DNA of 64,000 nucleotides from Dryocosmus kuriphilus (lineage: Eukaryota; Arthropoda; Insecta; Hymenoptera; Cynipidae). This document shows positions 56,541-64,000 of the stretch, piece by piece. The stretch is from the NCBI GenBank assembly GCA_038277395.1, contig CM076195.1, positions 20,670,327-20,734,326 on the forward strand, in the 5' to 3' direction. Below the pieces are notes generated by a model, which worked only from the letters and a program-made list of their open reading frames with translations, was not told the origin of the DNA and ran no database searches. The first letter of the stretch is position 1. Every line of letters begins with the position of its first letter. The translations under genes and the position numbers were made by a program.

Positions 56541-58833
56541 TATTTTAAATATTTCTCATTGCGTTGCATGATTTTAGATATTGAAAGGAGGGTGTCATAT
56601 TACCTGCTCTTGGCGTCACATTCTTTCAAATCAGATTAATTGCAATATATTTATTGTTAAAGTTCGCTTGTAGGCTATAGATTAAAAGAAAGAACTGATG
56701 AGAAATTTGTTATTAAAGCTAACAAAGATACGACGTCAGCCGAGTAACGCAGATCTATGAAATGGTTAAATAATTCATTTCTTGATCAATTTTAAGACCA
56801 AACAATGTTAGACTTATGCTTTTGTTTAATTCTTTGAAAATATGACCTTAGCTTCCTGTCAGCAAATATGAAAAAGAAATTCGCTGAGGAATTAGTTAAT
56901 GAAAAAGCAAAGAGATAACTGAAAACGAGTGACGCATACTTATGGAATGTATAAATATTCAATTTGCTGATAAAATAAAAGACCGACCAACGCAGGTATA
57001 ATGTCTTACGAAGTTCTTGGAAAAATATGACCACATATCCCTAAAATGCTACAACATAGATTTGAAGTGTTTTAAGTAATGCGTTTGTCAGTAATAATCG
57101 AAGAGTGAACCTATTTTACAAATCTGAATTACTTATCCAACTATTATAAGAACCATAAAATATTAACCTATTTACAAACGGTTTATTTCCTAGCTTTTAT
57201 TACTTCTTTCCGCCAGATAAATATTGAAATATTTGACTTTTGAAAGTGCTGCTAAGTATCTGATTCAATATTTCTTATTTGACTTTATTATAAATAATTC
57301 TATTGTCCAATATGGATGCATGAGTTTTCTCAAAACTTGTTTATATATGCTGAGGAGGGGGAGGAGGGAGAGGAGAATGAGAAGGTTGTAGTCAAACAGA
57401 ATATTCAAAATTTTGCATTCAATGATTACAAGCCTTAGACCATCAGTTATAAAACTCTAAAATTAAGATGAGTCTCTTACATTTTTCTATAATAATAACG
57501 AAAATGAGGGTGGGTGAAGGAAATTAAGAAGTAGATATACATTTTAAAAATCATGGTTCGTAAACAAGTACTTATTATGTTAATGTAAAAATTACTTGAA
57601 ATTTAACTTATTAAAAGAACTGTACAATATTGAGTAATAGAAAAAACTATTGGATACATAATGCTATGCTGGGTATATTTTTTTTTAAACTTGAGTTACT
57701 CTAAATAATTCTATTGTACAATTTTTAAAATTACCTTTCATAAACAAGTACTTATTACGCTTAAAGGAACTATACATATAATATTGAGTAATAGAAAAAA
57801 CTTTGCTTACTTAGTGCTGTGGCGGGATCTATTTTTTAAATTTCATTTACTGTTAATAACGCTGTTGTCTAATTTGATGCATTAACTTTTCAAAATAATT
57901 TTTATATTTACTGAGGAGAAGAAGGAGGAGGAGAATCTAGTTAAAATAAAATATACAAAATGATGGATTCAATTATTATTATAATAATTCTTAGATCTCC
58001 TATATTTTAATAATAATATACAAAATGAGTTCAGGTAAAGGAAATGAAGATGAATTATTTAACATAAACAAGTACTTACATTGTTTAAAAATCACATTGA
58101 ATTTAACTAATTAAAAGATCTATATACTGTAGAACAATAGAAAAATATATTGCATGCTTAGTACCATGTTGGGCCTATTTTATCAGTTTCAATAAATTAA
58201 CGAGATAAAATTTACAATCACGTATATTATATGTGTGTTCATTCTACTATTGGAAATAATAAACTAGCTTTTAGGCTATTTCTTGCATACAAGTATAAGG
58301 ATTTTTTCTCAGTGATATTAAAACTGAAATTAACCTCAATTAACTATTCAAATATATGAGGAAGAGGAGGAGGAGGTGGTTTCGGAGAGGATTGGGAGAA
58401 GATCATTATGTAGTTCAAACAAGTAGATCTGAAAAGTACTGGATTCAATAATTACACACCCTAAATCATATGTTGGAAGCTTCAAAATATGTAAAATAAT
58501 TCTTGTAGACGACGTAACTCCAACCTAAGGACAGAGATACTTCTTTTTTATTTTATGCTAAATCTCCAAAGCATAATATATAAATTTTAGAATCATAATT
58601 GGTAAATTGCTATTACTAAAAATAAGAGAGAGAGATTGAGGTGTTTAAAGAAGAACAAGCATGAAACCTCTTAATAAAATGCATACCGCCTTTTATCTCA
58701 AGCTTCATGAATGCTGATACTATATTACATATTTAACATTAAGAGATAAACGCACTGAATTAAAGTGGTGACACAAATCATAAAATCTTCAATAAAATGT
58801 ATTCTGATATTGCAGCGTTTTATATACCCTGGG

Positions 58834-58887
<54 letters not shown>

Positions 58888-59960
58888 TCTGGGTGGCTAT
58901 CATAGAGTTTTCTAGAAACGTGTCGAAACAATGTATTTTTATATAACCTGAATTAATGCAGGTACTATCTTTGTTTATTAATATATCTCCCTCTTTACCT
59001 TACCGTTCTAGAAGGTTCTAAATCATAAATACGCCGAGTCGTCTCTAAAGTTCATCAAAAATGTCAAGACCAAGCTCTTACTTAAACACTCAACTTTGCC
59101 GACCAAATTTGAAAACACTTATATTTTATAAAACAAAATAATAATAATATTAAGTATTCGTTAAAATTCAATAATTAAACAATTAGGTTCTAATTTGAGT
59201 AAATAGAAAAGTATTACAGACCGTATTACTGCGTTGGTTACAAATTCTCTTTTCTAGAAGCTTCGAGAATAAAAGTTTCTATTAGCACGAACACGAAACA
59301 TCATGGCCTATCGATTATTGACTAACTTGACAGCCAGTTAGACCAGGCTAAGTGTCTGTTCCAGAAAAGAACCCATTCGCCGAACTGTGATCTTTCAAAC
59401 ATTTAGCCTAGAACAGAACCCTCCCCCGAACGGTCGTAGGTATATTACTCTGAAACCTATATTTGAGCAACCCGCCGTACTTGGTTAATGATGGAATGAC
59501 ATTTTAGCACGGAGACGAACCACCATCGCCGGTCGATCATTGATTAATTTTACAGACATCTAGCCTGGAACAGAGCCCTTTCGCCGACCTGTAGTTTCAC
59601 AAATATTTAACTGGGAACAGAACCCTGCTCCTGAAGCCTGTAGCTTGGCAACCCGACGTGCTTGGTTATTATCTGATTTTGGACAAAACCCGTCATTTCC
59701 TGTCGGTCAATGACAGTTTTTATCTGTTTAAGATTCCTACATTATTGACTAACGGTAACCAGTTGTCGGCCAATGGCCGGTTTTACCTGTTCCAGATTCA
59801 TAACTCACCGACTAATGGTAACTAATTGTCGGTAAATTTCTGATTTTCTATGTGTCAGATTCCTACCTTACCGACCGAGTTACCTACTGATAGTGACTAA
59901 CTGTCGGTAAATGACTGGATTTAGCCTGGAACAGGACCATGACCTGAAGCAATTTTTGAA
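56541..59960. repeat. Third copy of the palindrome-family repeats
   Basis: 56560-58300 matches the left palindrome arm in the same direction (ACAAGCCTTAGACCATCAGT, GGACAATAGAATTATT on the other strand), with the AAAATGAG...AACAAGTACTTA block repeated three times (57490, 57720, 58030). From about 58490 to 59960 the match is to the right arm (CCTAAGGACAGAGA, AAATGCATACCGCC, TCTAGAAACGTGTC), so the segment is again inverted within itself. The copy of the 75-codon frame at 57210-57360 has stops. An (ATT)n run fills 58834-58888. Confidence 0.75.
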
Positions 59961-60234
59961 ATACTTAGTTCAGATCAAAAGTGCCTTATCTCTGGATGAA
60001 AGTCCAAGTGGTAAATGCGCGCCTTGCCAGACAAGTCGAGTAGCGACTTATGATCACACGACAACGCATGATAATTGTACTCCGGTTGATAAAGAAGCAA
60101 GCGCGAGTAACCAAGAAACACATTACCATAAGACCTTGCGTATCGATAACGTACCCAAGTTTAGCATACACAAGTAGTACAATGAAATCATGCACAAGCT
60201 TGGATACTGTGGTCGATATCGATGTACATTTGTG

Positions 60235-60301
<67 letters not shown>

Positions 60302-60327
60302 GTGTGTGTTTGTGTTTGCGCGTATTG

Positions 60328-60371
<44 letters not shown>
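59961..60371. other. Unrecognised 88-codon frame and TA microsatellites
   Basis: From an ATG at 59911 a plus-strand frame runs 88 codons to 60177 (SALSLDESPSGKCAPCQTSR in its middle). Its first codons lie in repeat DNA, the rest has normal composition, and no family is recognised. Two (TA)n runs follow (about 60239-60294 and 60336-60370). Confidence 0.35.
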
Positions 60372-60373
<2 letters not shown>

Positions 60374-61171
60374 GGCATTCTCCGTGAAATAAGCCACCCC
60401 CCCTCTCACACTTCAATTTTTGAGATAAATGGACCCTATAGGGATCAAAATTTTCGTTGAAGCTTCTAGTTTTTAGCGCCGTATGGTACTTTTTGTTTTT
60501 CAAAATGGCGGACCAACAACGGCCGCCACAAGAAGAAAACTGCGAAATTTAATTGCTTATTTTTCATCTGATTCTTATAAAAAATTAATTTTCACCCTTG
60601 CTATTCACTTTTCAGGTATTTTTGAGGCCGCTAATTATGAATTCTGTATTAGTTTAAAAAAATTTCATGATGTCGAATCCAATATGGCCGCTGAAAACTG
60701 TAAAAGTCATTTTCTGTCATAAAAGTACGAGTTGGGTATGCAGTAAAGGGTTTTCGTGGTCGCTGATTACAAATTTTGTATTAGTTTAAAAAAATATCAA
60801 GATGGTGAGTTCAAAATGGCCGCTGAAAAGTGTAAAAAATCATTTTATGTCATAAAAAGAAGAGTTTGATATGCAATAATGGGTTTTCGGGGTCGCTGAT
60901 TTCTGATTCAAGATGCCATACATTTTGTAGTGCTACTAATAATAACAAGAAGATGTAGCATTGATTTATGTGTTTATGTGCTGTCGGCATTATCATTACC
61001 CAATGTGCACCACGAGGAGGTTTCGCGATTGGTATTGCATACCACTTTAAACTGTCTGTTTATGAACTGCCGTAATTAATTCAAATATATTTTTTTAATT
61101 AGTTCAAAAGACCTCGCACACTTTATATTAATATCCGGCCTCAGTCAAATTGGTTGAAATTGTAATATAAT

Positions 61172-61400
61172 GCGCACATTTACATTTGTTTCTGAATTTC
61201 ATGCAGTTCTAAAACATAAGACGCTCACTCACATTTTCATTTGTTTCTGAATTTCATGCAGTTCTAAAAGATAAGACGCTCACTCACATTTTCATTTGTT
61301 TCTCGATTTCATTCTGTTATGAAACATAAGACGATCACGCACGTTGTCATTTGTTTCTGAATTCCATGTAGCTGTGAATCGTAAGACGCTCACGCACATA
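61172..61400. repeat. Four ~57-bp repeats upstream of the transposase gene
   Basis: Units read ATTTGTTTCTGAATTTCATG, CAGTTCTAAAACATAAGACG, CTCACTCACATTTTC, with increasing divergence. They end about 90 bp before the start codon, so they probably lie in the promoter or leader. Confidence 0.8.
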
Positions 61401-61488
61401 TAATAATAATTCAGCAAAAGTTCGCAAGCTTTCTATAGAGATTAACTTTGACTTTTTAATTACTTGAAAAAATCGCCTTTTAGTTAAA

Positions 61489-63408
61489 ATGTCAAAAAAA
61501 GTTCATACAGATAGATGCGCCAATCCATTCAAAAGACCCAACGAGAAAGGGCACATTGGTAAGTCTCTGAGGTTAATACCAAAAGCTATGTTACAAGAGT
61601 TTTCTCAGTTATCTGAAAACATTAAGGTTTGCCCTAAATGTGTAAAAAAATGCAATAATGAATCTGATAACAATGATATGTTTTTGAACGAATCAAACGA
61701 TTCTATAACTCGTATGGAGTGCACGGACGATTCTTTAACGTCTCTAGATGACAGTGCAGATAAATTTTCTGAAGAAAATATTTCAGAACGATCACAGAGA
61801 GAAATTGAATTGGAAGAGATGCTTGATGGATTAAAAGAAAAATTTGCAAGCTTAGATAAGACAGATCCTTTAAGGCTTCAAATTCTCACAATAGCTCCAT
61901 CAGCATGGTCTACTAGAAAATTGGCTAAAGAGTTTGGTGCAACGCGTTATTTGGCTGCCAAAGCCAAACAATTTAGGTCAGAACATGGTGTTTTAGCTGA
62001 TACAACAATTAAAAAAGGAAATTCTTTAGCACAAGAAACTGTAGACCTAGTATTGGATTTCTATACTAGTGATATGAATGGAAGACTTACATCTAGTACA
62101 AAAGACTTTGTTTCAGTAAATGTTGATGGTAAACGTGTACATCAGTAAAAACGTTTATTATTATTAAATTTATCAGACTTGTACAGTTTGTTTAAACAGT
62201 CACATCCTGATTGTGAAATAGGTTTCAGTACTTTTGCTAAGCTCAGACCAAAATATTGCATACTTCCTGGAGCTTCTGGCACGCACTCAGTATGTGTATG
62301 TACAATACACCAAAATGTAAAACTTATGTTAGATGCAATAGATATAAAAAACCTAACTAAAAATATTAGTCAACCGCTAGCTGATTATAAGGCTTGTTTA
62401 AAAAAAATTACTTGTCAAAACCCAACTCATGAATGCTATTTAGATGAATGTGATAAATGTCCCGGTACAACAAAAATTTTAGAACATATACGAAAGTTAT
62501 TAGATGATGCTTGTATTTCACATGTAAATTTTTCTACGTGGTCCGGAACTGATCGGTCAACGCTTTTAACAAATGTAGTAACATTAGATGACTTTTTAAC
62601 AGAGCTTGATAGTAAATTGAAAATACTGAAACCCCATTCATTCATATCGAAACAGCAATCACTTTTTGTTAAAGAAAAGAAACAGAATCTTAGTGATGGT
62701 GAAGTTTTAGTTATGTTTGATTTTGCAGAAAACTACTGTTATGTTTGTCAAGATGCTGCGCAAGCATTTCATTTTAATAATGATCAGTGCACAGTTTTTC
62801 CTGTCATTTATTATTATAAAGAATGCGGTGAGTTGAAACATAGAAGTAATGTTTTTTTATCAAATAGTTTGAAACATGATACTGCTGCTGTGTACAGTGT
62901 TCAAAGATTGCTAATACCAGAAATACAGCAAAATGTGAAAAATCTAAAAAAAATTATTTATGTGACTGATGGAGCTAAGCAACACTTCAAAAATAGATTC
63001 CAGATTGCAAATTTAGTTTTTCATAAGGAATATTTCAATATTGAAGCTGAGTGGCATTATTTTACAACCGCTCATGGTAAGAGTGCGTACGATGGTCTTG
63101 GTGCAAATTTTAAAAGAGAAGCTTACAGAGCAAGTCTTACTGCAAAGCCAAATGATTCGATACTAACATCTGAAGCACTTTTTAAGTGGGGTGAAAAACA
63201 TTTCAAAAAGATCGATGTGTTTTACTTTGATAAGAAATACCACGATAAAATAAGAAGAAAATTAAACAGAAGATTTGAAAATGCCCATGCTGTACCAGAA
63301 ATTTCTAAGCATCATGGATTTACCGTTGATTGCAGGAAAAATGTATACATGAGAAGGTATTCAAAGGAAAACTATGGAATAAAATGGCCAATGTACGAAG
63401 ACAAGTAA
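61489..63408 (+). pseudogene. Transposase-like protein, about 640 codons, one in-frame stop
   Basis: A single frame runs from ATG 61489 to TAA 63408, broken only by TAA at 62146-62148. The N-terminal part has VHTDRCANPFKRP, a CPKCVKKC site, an acidic linker and WSTRKLAKEFGATRYLAAKA, a helix-turn-helix-like segment. After the stop come FSTFAKLRPKYCILPGASGT, HSVCVCTIHQNVKLML, a Cys-rich CYLDECDKCPG, and FDFAENYCYVCQDAAQAFHF. VTDGAKQHFKNRF and TTAHGKSAYDGLGANFKREA follow. The Asp residues in FDFAENY, TDGAKQ and YDGLG are the likely catalytic set (inference). This is a recurrent insect transposon protein. I do not assign the superfamily. Confidence 0.8.
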
Positions 63409-64000
63409 AAATAATCAGATAAGAAACTGCAAATATATAAATCGGCCCTTTTCAGGGCCAAGTGATGTGCAAGACTGATCGCGCAACCTCCTCGTGGTGC
63501 ACATTGGGTAATGCTAATGCCGACGGCACATAGACACATAAATCAATGCTATATCTTCTTAAAATTTTTTTTTGCACTACAAAATGTATGGCATCTTAAA
63601 TCAAAAATCAGCAACTCCGAAAACACTCTGTTGCATATGCAACTCGTTCTTTTATGATGTAAAATAATTTTTACACTTTTCAGCGTCCACCTTGGATTCG
63701 CCATCTTGGGATTATTAAAAACAAATCGAAAATTCGTAATCAGTGACCCCGAAAACCCTTTATTGCATATCAAACTCTTATTTTTATGACATAAAATGAT
63801 TTTTTACACTTTTCAGCGGCCATTTTGAACTCACCATCTTGATATTTTTAAAAAACTAATACAAAATTTGTAATCAGCGACTACGAAAACCCTTTACTGC
63901 ATACCCAACTCGTACTTTTATGACAGAAAATGACCTTTACAGTTTTCAACGGCCATATTGGATTCGCCATCTTGAAATTTTTTTAAACTAATACAGAATT

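Larger units (their letters stand above)
60372..64000 (+). mobile_element. TIR transposon with tandem-unit TIRs, right end outside the window
   Basis: The left end GGGGCATTCTCCGTGAAATA abuts a (TA)n run. The left TIR contains ~135-bp units (CATGATGTCGAATCCAATATGG / CAAGATGGTGAGTTCAAAATGG, GGCCGCTGAAAA, GTCATAAAA) near 60616, 60750 and 60886. The core GTGCACCACGAGGAGGTT then follows at 61003. The right TIR mirrors this from 63485, with three units visible up to the window end. One transposase-like gene lies between. I cannot see the right terminus, so no target duplication can be scored. TA would be a candidate. Confidence 0.82.

Noticed and set aside
60188..60409. Ile-Tyr repeat frames over the TA microsatellites
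   Set aside because: Simple-sequence translation (IYIYIY) on both strands, with no coding signal.

Overview
The window looks like intergenic or heterochromatic DNA from an insect. The evidence is the composition of its mobile elements: a Polinton/Maverick, BEL/Pao, Gypsy-type solo LTRs, APE-type and RLE-type LINEs, and an irritans-like mariner, in AT-rich DNA with satellite arrays. A hymenopteran would fit, but the sequence does not prove it. I see no conserved host gene. Nearly every recognisable reading frame belongs to a transposon, and most are broken.

Layout. 1-3.6 kb: AT-rich DNA with a few weak exon-like or LTR-like traces. 3.6-11.3 kb: a decayed Polinton with an intact 98-codon gene behind a TATA/Inr promoter, a shattered protein-primed DNA polymerase B on the plus strand, and an integrase and a second Polinton protein on the minus strand. 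It carries BEL, LTR-like and tRNA-SINE insertions. 11.6-18.9 kb: a TIR transposon that landed in a 167-bp satellite (TCCA target duplication) and was itself hit by a 5.2-kb LINE (13-bp target duplication). 18.9-31.2 kb: the satellite, in two opposite orientations around a LINE 5' fragment, with a solo LTR, a higher-order repeat and a mini-transposon built on 11-bp repeats.

31.5-40.4 kb: the most interesting element. Long TIRs made of tandem ~142-bp units flank a multi-exon gene whose product ends in a recognisable XPG/FEN-like nuclease domain. I found no DDE transposase in it. 40.4-60 kb: a family of repeats in inverted orientation, including a large palindrome (44526-54390, ~3.3-kb arms, 439-bp loop) with a 2.7-kb solo LTR in one arm. 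An RLE-type LINE tail and a dead mariner lie to its left. 60.4 kb to the end: another TIR element with tandem-unit TIRs and a ~640-codon transposase-like frame interrupted by one stop; its right end is outside the window.

A theme recurs. Two unrelated TIR elements carry tandemly repeated units inside their TIRs, and the satellite and the palindrome are also arranged as inverted arms. The order of insertion can be read in several places from target-site duplications: satellite, then TIR element, then LINE; palindrome, then solo LTR; LINE tail, then mariner.
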